DNA from: Heterorhizobium halophytocola
GTDB lineage: Bacteria; Pseudomonadota; Alphaproteobacteria; Rhizobiales; Rhizobiaceae
Length of the DNA: 43,108 nt
Direction of reading: 5' to 3'
NCBI RefSeq assembly: GCF_017873095.1
Contig: NZ_JAGGJU010000020.1
Coordinates: 1-43,108 of the forward strand
Shown here: piece after piece, positions 26,614 to 34,945 of the stretch
Position numbering within the stretch: position 1 is the stretch's first letter
Layout of the letters: each line of letters opens with the position of its first letter
Program-made: the position numbers and the translations under genes
Notes under the pieces: generated by a model
Seen by the model: only the letters and a program-made list of their open reading frames with translations
Database searches by the model: none
Told to the model about the DNA's origin: nothing

Positions 26614-27801
26614 TTATCGCGCCGTCACTGCAACGGCCGGCCGCAGGCCCATGACGACAAGCGCGCCGAGCGCATAGAAGCCGATCACCGACAGCCAGAT
26701 CGCGCCCGGCCACTGGTCCCGGACGCTGAAATAGAGACCCGAAAAGATAAGCGGCGCTGCAATCGATGCCAGGCTGACCAGCGAGGCGAGTACGCCCTGG
26801 AACTGACCCTGTCGATCGGCGTCGACCTGGCGGGTGGCGAGCGATTGCAGCGCCGGCACGCCGACGCCGCCAAGGGCAAAGACCGGCATGACCGCGAAGA
26901 TCACCCAGCCTTCGGTGGCGAAGGCCATGACGCCAAGCGCAAGGCAGACGCCGGCAACACCGCCGAGCACCGCGCCGCGCTCGCCGAGCCGCTTGACCGC
27001 CAGGCCCGGAAGAAAGGCCTGGACAAGCGTCTGGCAGAGGCCAAAGGCGCCGAGCGACAGGCCGATATGCAGGCCGTCCCAATGAAAGCTGTCTGCACCC
27101 CAGAGCGCCCAGCAGGTGCCGTAGGCCTCGCCGGTCGCGCTGAACAGCAGGAAGACGAGAATGAGCGGCAACAGGTGCTTCATGGCGAAGGCCCAGCGCA
27201 GCGGTGCCAATGGATTGAGGGCGGCAAGATCGATCTTGCGACGACCCGCTGCGCGCGGCTCCGGCAGGACGAAGACGGCGACGAGCAGGTTGGCGGCGTT
27301 CAGCAGCGCAGCGGCGATGAACGGCAGCCGCACCCAGATATCGCCAAGCATGCCGCCGAGCACGGGACCGATGATGAAGCCCATGCCGAACATGGCATTG
27401 GTCAGGCCGAAGCGCCGGGCCCGCTCGTCTTCGCGCGAGATGTCGGTGATATAGGCCATCGAGACGGACATGTTGGCGCTTGTCAGGCCGGCGATGGCGC
27501 GGCCGACGAACAGCATCCAGAGGCTGGGCGCGAATGCCAGGATCAGATAATTGACCGCAGCCCCGGCAAGCGAAATCAGCAGGACCGGGCGGCGGCCGAG
27601 GCGGTCGGAGAGGGCGCCCAGAACCGGGGCGCAGAGGAATTGCATGGCCGCGTAGAGCGCGGTCAACGTGCCGATCAGGGTGGCGACATTGCCGCCATCG
27701 GCGACGTCTTGCAGCAGGGAAGGGAGGATCGGGAAGATCAGGCCGATACCCACGGCATCGAGCAGGATTGCAGTAAAGATGACAAACAGGGGCTTGGTCA
27801 T
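26614..27801 (-). CDS. TetA-like MFS exporter
   Basis: A 395-residue transporter with twelve predicted membrane segments. It has the TetA-type opening (LLDAVGIGLIFPILPSLL) and motif A GALSDRLGRRPVLLISLAGA. Proteins of this class export tetracyclines or related compounds; rhizobia and agrobacteria carry chromosomal tetA-like genes. No tetR lies beside it here, so a drug role is not implied. The ATG at 27801 (after CGGAG) gives the usual MTKPLFVIF start; an upstream frame extension is unlikely. The stop is 47 bases from the convergent VOC gene. Confidence 0.85.
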   Translation of the reverse strand: MTKPLFVIFTAILLDAVGIGLIFPILPSLLQDVADGGNVATLIGTLTALYAAMQFLCAPVLGALSDRLGRRPVLLISLAGAAVNYLILAFAPSLWMLFVGRAIAGLTSANMSVSMAYITDISREDERARRFGLTNAMFGMGFIIGPVLGGMLGDIWVRLPFIAAALLNAANLLVAVFVLPEPRAAGRRKIDLAALNPLAPLRWAFAMKHLLPLILVFLLFSATGEAYGTCWALWGADSFHWDGLHIGLSLGAFGLCQTLVQAFLPGLAVKRLGERGAVLGGVAGVCLALGVMAFATEGWVIFAVMPVFALGGVGVPALQSLATRQVDADRQGQFQGVLASLVSLASIAAPLIFSGLYFSVRDQWPGAIWLSVIGFYALGALVVMGLRPAVAVTAR

Positions 27802-27972
27802 GACGGTGTGCTCCGGCCGATCGGCGCGGCACCGCAAAGCGTCCACGGCTTTGCTGCCCGTCCGAGCGGCGTGAAAGGGTTCAGGTTTTTTCGGAAGCGC
27901 TGGCCGATCCTGCGCCAGGGCAGGGCCGACGTGTACTTGACCGCCTGGACGCCAATTCGTCCACCGTCTTAC

Positions 27973-27987
27973 TCCGCCATTGGCGGA
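27973..27987. promoter_or_regulatory. Perfect 15-bp palindrome in the exporter-mmsA gap
   Basis: TCCGCCATTGGCGGA is a 7+1+7 palindrome within the 394-base divergent space 27802-28195. It lies 172 bases from the exporter start and 209 from mmsA. Apart from the mmsA dyad further on, I see no other feature in this space, and no regulator gene is encoded in it. Confidence 0.4.
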
Positions 27988-28116
27988 TCATGGGAAGCGG
28001 TCGCTTTTCGCGACGGCGGCTTTTTACGCCGCATCGGCAATCCTGGCAAGCCGTCGGTTATGGGGTGCCGGTCGGATGCAATCCGGGCGCCATCCTCTCG
28101 CCTTTTGTTTATTTTC

Positions 28117-28170
28117 GCACAACGGATTGCGAATTCATCGCATTGCCTTGTGCATTCAAAAGCGCATACT
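28117..28170 (+). promoter_or_regulatory. mmsA promoter with concentric inverted repeats
   Basis: GCACAA (28117-28122), TGCGA (28128-28132), TCGCA (28138-28142) and TTGTGC (28148-28153) are nested inverted repeats sharing one centre at 28135, with 5-base steps. A possible promoter, TTGCCT (28143-28148), 16 bp, CATACT (28165-28170), places the right arm over the -35. Confidence 0.5.
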
Positions 28171-28195
28171 TCGGCCAAACAATCGGAGGAAACCC

Positions 28196-29692
28196 ATGAA
28201 TCAGATCGGTCATTTCATCGACGGCAAACGCGTGGACGGTACGTCCGGACGCACACAGCCCGTGTTCAACCCGGCGACCGGCGAGATCCAGGCGGACGTG
28301 GCGCTGGCAAGCGACGCGGAAATCCGCGCGGCGGTGGAGAATGCCAAGGCGGCGCAGCCGGCCTGGGCTGCCACCAATCCGCAGCGTCGCGCCCGCGTGT
28401 TCATGAAATTCGTCGACCTGCTGAACCAGAACATGGACGAGCTCGCCGTCATGCTGTCGAAGGAGCACGGCAAGACGGTCGAGGATTCCAGGGGCGACAT
28501 CGTGCGCGGCCTTGAGGTCTGCGAGTTCGTCATCGGCATTCCGCATCTGTCGAAGAGTGAATTCACCGAGGGTGCGGGTCCCAATATCGACATGTATTCG
28601 ATCCGCCAGCCGGTCGGCATCGGCGCCGGCATCACCCCGTTCAATTTCCCGGCGATGATCCCGATGTGGATGTTTGCGCCGGCAATCGCCTGCGGCAATG
28701 CCTTCATCCTGAAGCCGTCGGAGCGCGATCCGTCGGTGCCGCTTCGCCTTGCCGAGCTGATGATCGAGGCCGGTCTGCCGGCGGGCATCCTGAACGTCGT
28801 CAATGGCGGCAAGTCTGCGGTCGACGCGCTTCTGGCCGATCCGGATATCGGCGCGATCTCCTTTGTCGGCTCGACGCCGATTGCCCGTTATGTCTACGGC
28901 ACGGCAACGGCCAGCGGCAAGCGCGCCCAGTGCTTCGGCGGCGCCAAGAACCACATGATCATCATGCCCGATGCCGACCTTGACCAGGCGGCCAACGCCC
29001 TGATGGGCGCCGGCTACGGCTCGGCCGGCGAACGCTGCATGGCGATCTCGGTTGCCGTTCCGGTCGGCGAGGAAACCGCCAACCGGCTGATCGACAAGCT
29101 GACGCCGATGGTCGAAAGCCTGCGCATCGGCCCCTATACCGACGACAAGGCCGATCTCGGCCCGGTGGTCACCAAGGAGGCGCAAGCCCGCATCCGCGGC
29201 CTGATCGACAAGGGTGTCGAGGAAGGTGCCAAGCTCGTCGTCGACGGTCGCGACTTCAAGCTGCAGGGCTATGAGGACGGTTATTTCGTCGGCGGCTGCC
29301 TGTTCGACGATGTGACGCCCGACATGGACATCTACAAGACCGAGATCTTCGGACCGGTGCTGTCGGTCGTCAGGGCGAAGAACTACGAGGAGGCGCTCGA
29401 CCTGCCGATGCGCCACGAATACGGCAATGGCGTTGCGATCTACACCCGCGATGGCGATGCGGCGCGCGACTTCGCCTCGCGCATCAATATCGGCATGGTC
29501 GGCATCAATGTACCGATCCCGGTGCCGCTGGCCTATCACTCCTTCGGCGGCTGGAAATCGTCGTCCTTCGGCGACCTCAACCAGCACGGCACGGATTCGA
29601 TCCGCTTCTGGACGCGGACCAAGACCGTTACCTCCCGCTGGCCATCCGGCATCAAGGACGGCGCCGAATTCGTCATGCCGGTGATGAAGTAA
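28196..29692 (+). CDS. mmsA: Methylmalonate-semialdehyde dehydrogenase (CoA-acylating)
   Basis: A 498-residue aldehyde dehydrogenase of the MMSDH type. Catalytic Cys281 is in GSAGERCMAIS; the general-base Glu of other aldehyde dehydrogenases is replaced (CFGGAKNHMII), as is usual for CoA-acylating members. ITPFNFPAMIPMWM and FVGSTPIARYVY are family-typical. It converts methylmalonate or malonate semialdehyde to propionyl- or acetyl-CoA in valine, thymine and inositol breakdown. ATG at 28196 has GGAGGA five bases upstream. It is monocistronic between a palindromic promoter and a terminator. No valine or inositol genes lie nearby. Confidence 0.95.
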   Translation: MNQIGHFIDGKRVDGTSGRTQPVFNPATGEIQADVALASDAEIRAAVENAKAAQPAWAATNPQRRARVFMKFVDLLNQNMDELAVMLSKEHGKTVEDSRGDIVRGLEVCEFVIGIPHLSKSEFTEGAGPNIDMYSIRQPVGIGAGITPFNFPAMIPMWMFAPAIACGNAFILKPSERDPSVPLRLAELMIEAGLPAGILNVVNGGKSAVDALLADPDIGAISFVGSTPIARYVYGTATASGKRAQCFGGAKNHMIIMPDADLDQAANALMGAGYGSAGERCMAISVAVPVGEETANRLIDKLTPMVESLRIGPYTDDKADLGPVVTKEAQARIRGLIDKGVEEGAKLVVDGRDFKLQGYEDGYFVGGCLFDDVTPDMDIYKTEIFGPVLSVVRAKNYEEALDLPMRHEYGNGVAIYTRDGDAARDFASRINIGMVGINVPIPVPLAYHSFGGWKSSSFGDLNQHGTDSIRFWTRTKTVTSRWPSGIKDGAEFVMPVMK

Positions 29693-29727
29693 CGATTTCC
29701 GGGTCTCTGACCGCCTAACTGCAGAAC

Positions 29728-29761
29728 AAAGGCGTCGCCCGGCCACGGACGGCGCCTTTTT
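29728..29761 (+). terminator. Intrinsic terminator after mmsA
   Basis: AAAGGCGTC (29728-29736) pairs with GGCGCCTTT (one G-T pair), followed by a T-run ending at 29761. Confidence 0.85.
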
Positions 29762-29806
29762 CGTCGCCGGGCCCTGCCGCGAACATCCGGACGATGGAGC
29801 GCGCGG

Positions 29807-29835
29807 TTGTGTCAAATATGGTAGTGTGCTTATAG
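29807..29835 (+). promoter_or_regulatory. Probable promoter of the DUF898-M48 operon
   Basis: TTGTGT (29807-29812), 17 bp, TTATAG (29830-29835); the leader would be about 46 bases to the ATG at 29888. Confidence 0.5.
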
Positions 29836-29887
29836 ACTGGCGAATGACCCGCAGCCGGCTGCGGATCAGGAGAGAAGGGACAGGTTT

Positions 29888-30970
29888 ATGAGTTTGACAG
29901 ACACCCCTGCGGCGACGCAGGGCCCGTTGTCGCGTGGTGAATTTCGCGGTGCCGCAGGGGAATATTTCGGCATCTGGATCGTCAACATCCTGCTGACCAT
30001 CGTGACGCTCGGGATTTATTCCGCCTGGGCGAAGGTGCGGCGCAACCGCTATTTCTATGGCAATACCTATGTCGACGGGCACGCCTTCGATTATCATGCG
30101 CGCGGCAGGCAGATCCTGATCGGCCGCATCATCGTGCTCGTCGTGTTCGGCGGCTTCAACCTGGCCGCGACCTTCTTGCCGCTGCTTGCCCTTATCACGC
30201 CGCTGATCTTCATGCTGGTGCTGCCCTGGCTGTTCCGGCGCGGGATCCGTTTCAGCGCGCGGGTGACGAGCTACCGCAATGTCCGCTTCGACTTTGTCGG
30301 CACGACGGCAGGCGCCTACAAGGCGGTTTTGCTGGGCGGTATCGTCTCGGTGCTGTCCTTCGGTCTTGCCGTTCCGGTCGCCTCGCGCTGGTTCTACACA
30401 TGGGTGTTCAACAACCTGCGCTACGGCGACCGGGCCTTTGCCAGCAGGCCGCGGCTGGCGCCGATCTACATGGCCTGGATCATCCCGATGATCCTGATCA
30501 TCGCCGGCGGCCTGTTCTACCTGGCGGTCTTTGTTGCGATCTTCGCGGTGGCCGCGCAGGTCGGCGAGGACAAGGAGGATATCGCAGGCAAGCTCGAGAC
30601 ACTGATGAACATCGCGCCGGCCGTGATCTGGATCGTGATGATCTTCTACCTGATCGCCTTCCTGTTCTACCGCGTGGCGGTGCGCAACATCGTTTTGAAC
30701 GCGACCGTTTTCGATGGAAGGCACCGGCTGTTCAGCGACATGCGCCGGTTGCGCTATCTCTGGATCGTGGTGTCGAATACGGTGGTATCGGTACTGACGC
30801 TTGGTCTCATGCGCCCCTGGGCGGCGGTACGCGAACAGCGCTACAAGATCGGCCATACCGGCATCCTGATCGACGGCGACATGGACGAGGTGATGACGGC
30901 GATCGAGAAGACCGGACCGGCCGCATCGGCCGAATTCCTCGACATGGAAGGGTTCGACTTTGGATTCTAG
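29888..30970 (+). CDS. DUF898 (YjgN-like) membrane protein
   Basis: A 360-residue inner-membrane protein with about eight hydrophobic segments and the DUF898 signatures TLGIYSAWAKVRRNRYFYGNT (first) and LGLMRPWAAVREQRYKIGHT (second), i.e. two repeats of the WAKVR-type motif. Function is unknown. The ATG at 29888 has GGAGAGAAGGG upstream. Its last 11 bases overlap the start of an M48 metalloprotease gene, so the two are translationally coupled; this pairing is common in proteobacteria, suggesting a joint envelope task. Confidence 0.9.
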   Translation: MSLTDTPAATQGPLSRGEFRGAAGEYFGIWIVNILLTIVTLGIYSAWAKVRRNRYFYGNTYVDGHAFDYHARGRQILIGRIIVLVVFGGFNLAATFLPLLALITPLIFMLVLPWLFRRGIRFSARVTSYRNVRFDFVGTTAGAYKAVLLGGIVSVLSFGLAVPVASRWFYTWVFNNLRYGDRAFASRPRLAPIYMAWIIPMILIIAGGLFYLAVFVAIFAVAAQVGEDKEDIAGKLETLMNIAPAVIWIVMIFYLIAFLFYRVAVRNIVLNATVFDGRHRLFSDMRRLRYLWIVVSNTVVSVLTLGLMRPWAAVREQRYKIGHTGILIDGDMDEVMTAIEKTGPAASAEFLDMEGFDFGF

Positions 30971-32030
30971 CGAGCAAAGGGTTGCGCCGCGGCGGATCGC
31001 TGTCGGTCACTGGCACCCGCCCGGTTCCAGCCGGGCCGAGCCTGCACGGCTGGATCTGCGCGGGCGCACGCTGACGGTCAGCCTCGACGGCGCGCCGGGC
31101 GATCCGGTGGCGATCGGCGATCTGGCCTCGGTCGCAATTTCCGATCGGGTCGGGCGCATTCCGCGTCGCCTGGAGTTCAACACCGGCGCGCTGTTCGAGA
31201 CCCTCGACAATGAGGCGATCGACGATCTGCTGAAGGGGCGCCGGGTCAACCGGATGGGCGCCGTCCACTGGCTGGAGCAGTTTCATCCGCGGCTTTTGGT
31301 GCTGGTGGCGGCGGTGGTGCTGCTCGCGGCCTCGATCTACCGCTACGGCGTGCCGGCGCTGGTCGAACTGGCGGTGTGGATGACACCGCCGGTCGCCGAA
31401 AGGGCAATGGCGACGGGCACGCTTGCCTCGCTCGACAAGGCGGTGTTCAAACCGAGCACCCTGCCGCAGGAACGGCGCGACGAGATTGCGGGCGACTTCA
31501 GGGAACTTGCCGGCTTTGCCGCGCGCGGCAGGGACGGCTACACGCTGAACTTCCGCGGCGGCGGCGTCATCGGCCCGAATGCCTTTGCGCTGCCGGGCGG
31601 CACGCTGGTTCTGACCGATGAACTGGTCGAGCTCGCCGGCGACGACGAGGAGGCGATCCTCGGCGTGCTGGCCCACGAGATCGGTCATGTCGACCGCCAG
31701 CATTCGCTGCGGCAGGTCTATCGCTCGGCGGGAACGGCCGCACTGATCATGCTGATTGCCGGCGATATCGGCGATGCCGGCGAGGATCTGCTGACCGGCG
31801 GCGCCGCCCTGCTGTCGCTGTCCTATTCGCGCGGCGCCGAGAGCGACGCCGACCACGTTTCGGTCGAGTTGATGCACAAGGCGGGGCATGATCCCCGGTC
31901 GATTGCGCGTTTCTTCCAGCTGATCGAGGAAAAGCTCAAGGTAAAGGGCAAGAGTTCGATCCTGTCGACCCATCCCGGCACCGCCGAGCGTCGGGAGCAG
32001 GTGGATCGCTGGATCGCGGAGATGGAATAG
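30960..32030 (+). CDS. M48-family membrane metalloprotease
   Basis: A 356-residue protease with HEIGH (His239-His243) as the zinc site and Glu294 (ESDAD) as third ligand. A single membrane segment at about 111-128 anchors it; the first 105 residues form a soluble domain with DLRGRTLTVSL, typical of the DUF898-linked M48 group. The start is TTG at 30960, inside the end of the DUF898 gene, with GGAAGGG seven bases before it; no ATG fits better. Probably degrades envelope proteins in concert with the DUF898 partner. Strand and operon are clear. Confidence 0.9.
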   Translation: MDSSEQRVAPRRIAVGHWHPPGSSRAEPARLDLRGRTLTVSLDGAPGDPVAIGDLASVAISDRVGRIPRRLEFNTGALFETLDNEAIDDLLKGRRVNRMGAVHWLEQFHPRLLVLVAAVVLLAASIYRYGVPALVELAVWMTPPVAERAMATGTLASLDKAVFKPSTLPQERRDEIAGDFRELAGFAARGRDGYTLNFRGGGVIGPNAFALPGGTLVLTDELVELAGDDEEAILGVLAHEIGHVDRQHSLRQVYRSAGTAALIMLIAGDIGDAGEDLLTGGAALLSLSYSRGAESDADHVSVELMHKAGHDPRSIARFFQLIEEKLKVKGKSSILSTHPGTAERREQVDRWIAEME

Positions 32031-32033
32031 AAG

Positions 32034-32058
32034 AAGGCGGCTCCCGGGCCGCCTTTTT
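32034..32058. terminator. Bidirectional terminator between the M48 and iron-binding genes
   Basis: AAGGCGGC (32034-32041) pairs with GCCGCCTT (32048-32055), followed by T on the + strand; the opposite strand also has a pyrimidine run. Confidence 0.8.
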
Positions 32059-32082
32059 AACGATCAGTGAGCCGAGGAAAGC

Positions 32083-33123
32083 TCAGCCCTGCGGACCGTC
32101 ATTGAGGCCGACCTTGTCGACCAGTTCCGAGGCGGTCTTGCGGTTGGCGGCGATGTCGGCCAGCGGCAGCGCATCCGGCTTGATGTCGCCGAAGGACTTG
32201 ACGATCGCGGACGGCTCGGCGCCCGGCATGACAGGATATTCGAACACCTGCTCGGCATAGATCGTCTGCGCCTCGCCGGAGGCCAGGAATTCCATCAGCT
32301 TGACGGCATTGTCCTTGTTCGGTGGGTATTTCGCCAGCGCCATGCCGGAAATGTTCACATGGGTGCCGCGGTCGTCGGTATTGGGAAACAGGATCTTGAT
32401 GGCGGCCGCCCATTCCTTTTCCTGGGGTTCCTTATCGTTGGTCATCATCAGGCCGACATAATAGGTGTTGCCGAGCGCGATATCGCATTCGCCGGCCATG
32501 ATCGACTTGGCCTGGCTGCGGTCGTTGCCGTCCGGCTTGCGGGCAAGGTTGTCGCGCAGGCCCTTCAGCCAGGTCTCGGTATAGTCGGCGCCGTGGTGTG
32601 CGATCATCGAGGCGAACAGGCCGATATTGTAGGAATGCTGGCCGTCGCGCATGCAAAGCCGCCCCTTCCATTTGGGGTCGGCGAGTTCCTCATAGGTGAT
32701 CTTCGTGTCCGACACCCGGTCCTTGGAGGCATAGACCACGCGGGCGCGGGTGCTGAGGCCGAACCATTCTCCTTCAGGATCGCGGAAGCTCGCCGGGATG
32801 TCCTTGTCGATCAGCTCATCCTTCAGCGGCTGGGTCACGCCGCCTTCCTTGGCCTCCACCAGGCGGGAGATGTCGACGGTCAGGATCACGTCCGCCGGGG
32901 AGTTGCGACCCTCGGCTGCCATGCGCTCGACCAAGCCCTTGTCGAGGAACAGCACATTGGTCTCGATCCCGGTTTCCTTGGTGAAGGCGTCGAGCAGCGG
33001 CTGGATCAGTTCCGGCTGGCGGTAGGAGTAGATGTTGACCTCGCCATCGGCCAGCGCCGGCCCGGCCACGCCCGCTGCAATGGCGAAAGCGACGGCGGCG
33101 CGGTTGAAAATGGTCGTCGACAT
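32083..33123 (-). CDS. fbpA: Ferric-iron ABC transporter substrate-binding protein
   Basis: A 346-residue periplasmic binding protein with signal peptide (cut after ALA, about residue 25), EVNIYSYRQPELIQPLLDAF and a Tyr pair (Tyr221-Tyr222, GNTYYVGLM) that supply iron ligands in FbpA/FutA proteins. The rest of the transporter is not in the window. The ATG at 33123 has GGGGAG seven bases upstream. It is divergent from rirA, with a RirA-type box over its -10, so it should be induced by iron shortage. The gene name is by family. Confidence 0.9.
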   Translation of the reverse strand: MSTTIFNRAAVAFAIAAGVAGPALADGEVNIYSYRQPELIQPLLDAFTKETGIETNVLFLDKGLVERMAAEGRNSPADVILTVDISRLVEAKEGGVTQPLKDELIDKDIPASFRDPEGEWFGLSTRARVVYASKDRVSDTKITYEELADPKWKGRLCMRDGQHSYNIGLFASMIAHHGADYTETWLKGLRDNLARKPDGNDRSQAKSIMAGECDIALGNTYYVGLMMTNDKEPQEKEWAAAIKILFPNTDDRGTHVNISGMALAKYPPNKDNAVKLMEFLASGEAQTIYAEQVFEYPVMPGAEPSAIVKSFGDIKPDALPLADIAANRKTASELVDKVGLNDGPQG

Positions 33124-33152
33124 GGCGTGTCTCCCCTGTATGCCGGATTACT

Positions 33153-33186
33153 TGAGCGTGATATTCATAAATAATCCGCAGGTCAA
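33153..33186 (-). promoter_or_regulatory. fbpA promoter with RirA iron-responsive box
   Basis: On the minus strand TTGACC (33186-33181), 17 bp, TATCAC (33163-33158). TGA-N9-TCA (33153-33167), the rhizobial iron-responsive operator consensus bound by RirA, covers the -10. Confidence 0.72.
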
Positions 33187-33233
33187 CGCGCGGCCGGCCG
33201 CCGCCGGGGTGGACGGGTCGAAAACTTGACTAA

Positions 33234-33268
33234 TTTGGAATTGTTCAAAAGTACGAATGACGCTATAT
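33234..33268 (+). promoter_or_regulatory. rirA promoter with Irr-type (ICE-like) box
   Basis: TTTGGAA-TTG-TTCAAAA (33234-33250) resembles the Irr control element, an inverted repeat of TTTAGAA type. Promoter TTGTTC (33241-33246), 16 bp, CTATAT (33263-33268) overlaps it. Irr control of rirA has been reported in Agrobacterium. Confidence 0.5.
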
Positions 33269-33312
33269 AGGGCCCAAGCCTAACAAGACTGCCTTTGAGT
33301 CGGGAGTGAAGC

Positions 33313-33786
33313 ATGCGTTTGACCAAGCAGACCAATTATGCCGTTCGTATGCTGATGTACTGCGCGGCCAACCATACCCAGCTGAGCCGCATCCCGGAAA
33401 TCGCCAAGGCCTACGGCGTCTCCGAACTCTTCCTGTTCAAGATCCTGCAGCCGCTCAACAAGGCCGGCCTGGTGGAAACCGTGCGCGGTCGCAATGGTGG
33501 GGTTCGCCTCGGCCGGGCCGCCGACAAGATCACCCTGTTCGATGTCGTCAAGGTCACCGAGGACAGCTTCGCCATGGCGGAATGCTTCGAGGATGACGGC
33601 GAGATCGATTGTCCTCTGGTCGACAGCTGCGGCCTGAACTCCGCCCTGCGCAAGGCGCTGAACGCCTTTTTCGAGGTGCTGGCCGAATACACGATCGACG
33701 ATCTGGTGAAGGCGCGCCCGTCGATCAACATGCTGCTCGGCCTCGACGACCTGGCGCCGCGCAAGGCGGCAGCACCCGCCGCCTGA
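33313..33786 (+). CDS. rirA: RirA, rhizobial iron regulator (Rrf2 family)
   Basis: A 157-residue Rrf2 protein matching RirA closely in the opening (MRLTKQTNYAVRMLMYCAAN) and in PEIAKAYGVSELFLFKILQP. Three cysteines at 91, 100 and 106 (AECF, IDCP, DSCG) are placed to hold the Fe-S cluster that senses iron. RirA represses iron uptake genes in iron-rich cells through TGA-N9-TCA boxes; such a box lies on the divergent fbpA promoter. The ATG at 33313 follows GGGAG. A strong terminator follows. Confidence 0.95.
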   Translation: MRLTKQTNYAVRMLMYCAANHTQLSRIPEIAKAYGVSELFLFKILQPLNKAGLVETVRGRNGGVRLGRAADKITLFDVVKVTEDSFAMAECFEDDGEIDCPLVDSCGLNSALRKALNAFFEVLAEYTIDDLVKARPSINMLLGLDDLAPRKAAAPAA

Positions 33787-33812
33787 GCGACGGAGCACCG
33801 CTCCATATGTCG

Positions 33813-33840
33813 AAAAGCCCTGCCAGCGCAGGGCTTTTTT
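33813..33840 (+). terminator. Intrinsic terminator after rirA
   Basis: A perfect 11-bp stem AAAAGCCCTGC and GCAGGGCTTTT with a four-base loop, ending in six T. Confidence 0.93.
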
Positions 33841-33925
33841 CGTTCGGACGGCAGCCCGGTAGCGGCAGCGCGTTGTTGCATGCTAGCGTTGCGGGACTGC
33901 GGAAATGTCGAGCGGAGGGTCGATG

Positions 33926-34330
33926 ATGATGAATTCGGCGGTGGTCACCTGCACGGTGACGCGGGAGGCGAAGGCTCTCTATGAGCAGGTCTGGCATCCC
34001 GAGCGTTTCGCCGCGTGGGCTTCCGGGCTGAGCCAGGCCAGACTGCAGGCCCAAGCGGATGGCACATGGACGGGGCAGGGGCCGGAAGGACCGATCCGCG
34101 TCAGGTTTACCGACCACAATCCCCATGGCGTGATGGACCACTGGGTCGATATCGGTGGCGACACCATCTTCTACATCCCCCTCAGGATCATCGCCAATGG
34201 CACCGGCAGCGAGGTGATGCTGACGCTGTTCCAGTATCCCGGCATGACGGACGAAAGATTTGCCGCCGACCGCGACTGGGTGATGCGCGACCTCCTGGCG
34301 CTGAAGGCGCTCGGCGAGGCGGCCGGCTGA
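33926..34330 (+). CDS. SRPBCC-type small protein
   Basis: A 134-residue protein with the SRPBCC/START-like fold pattern (VTREAKALYEQVWHPERFAAWASGL, then beta strands and a C-terminal helix). The ATG triplets at 33923, 33926 and 33929 compete; GGAGGG at 33914-33919 best fits 33926. Function is unknown. It stands alone after the rirA terminator. Confidence 0.72.
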   Translation: MMNSAVVTCTVTREAKALYEQVWHPERFAAWASGLSQARLQAQADGTWTGQGPEGPIRVRFTDHNPHGVMDHWVDIGGDTIFYIPLRIIANGTGSEVMLTLFQYPGMTDERFAADRDWVMRDLLALKALGEAAG

Positions 34331-34355
34331 ACGCAGCGCCGTGCACGGCATGGAG

Positions 34356-34378
34356 CGCCCCGCCGCGGAGGCGGGGCG
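34356..34378. terminator. GC-rich hairpin between convergent genes
   Basis: CGCCCCGCC (34356-34364) pairs with GGCGGGGCG (34370-34378) around a five-base loop. There is no T-run, so it may be a weak or Rho-assisted stop, or only a pause structure. Confidence 0.45.
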
Positions 34379-34403
34379 GCGAGGCGCGGGGGGCGCGAAA
34401 GTT

Positions 34404-34943
34404 TCAGAGGTCGGCGCCGAGCCTCTGGTCGTAGTCCGCCTTCAGCCGCTTCCATCCATCCCAGAAGGGCTCCGGCTGCGTGCCGGCGATCCTTGCGACC
34501 AGAATGTCGAGATGCATGTGCCAGCCGGCGCCGATCATCAGCATGTTGGTGCGGTCGGAGATGCGGCGATGGGTGAGGGTCAGCAAGACCTCGCCTGCCT
34601 TTTCGCGAAGCTCGAAGGTGACTTCGCCGCGCGGCGGCCAGGCAAAGGTCAGCCGATGCGGCGCATCGATCTCGAGGATCGTCGAGTCCATGCTGTGCTC
34701 CGTGCCGAAGCCTTCCGGCTTGTCACCCGGCGGATCGGTGAGCTCGTCGTTGCGCCATGTCAGCGTGAAGGCCGCATCCGCCGCAAGCGGCATGTCGCCG
34801 GAGGCCAGCCACTGGCGACGCAGGTCGCTGTCGGTCAGATAGCCCCAGACGCGGTCGATCGGACCCGGCAGCCGCCGGCGGATCTGGATGGTGGCAGGTT
34901 CTGTCACGACGCCATAGGCATCGATTTCGGCAATCTCGTTCAT
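34404..34943 (-). CDS. AHSA1-type SRPBCC protein
   Basis: A 179-residue protein of the AHSA1 group (LPGPIDRVWGYLTDSDLRRQW at the front, HRLTFAWPPRGEVTFEL, GWHMHLDIL, and WDGWKRLKADYDQRL at the end). These small ligand-binding-like proteins are often paired with ArsR regulators. The ATG at 34943 has AAGGAG at seven bases; an ATG at 34949 overlaps the ArsR stop (ATGA) but has poor spacing. It forms an operon with the upstream ArsR gene. Confidence 0.85.
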   Translation of the reverse strand: MNEIAEIDAYGVVTEPATIQIRRRLPGPIDRVWGYLTDSDLRRQWLASGDMPLAADAAFTLTWRNDELTDPPGDKPEGFGTEHSMDSTILEIDAPHRLTFAWPPRGEVTFELREKAGEVLLTLTHRRISDRTNMLMIGAGWHMHLDILVARIAGTQPEPFWDGWKRLKADYDQRLGADL

Positions 34944-34945
34944 CG

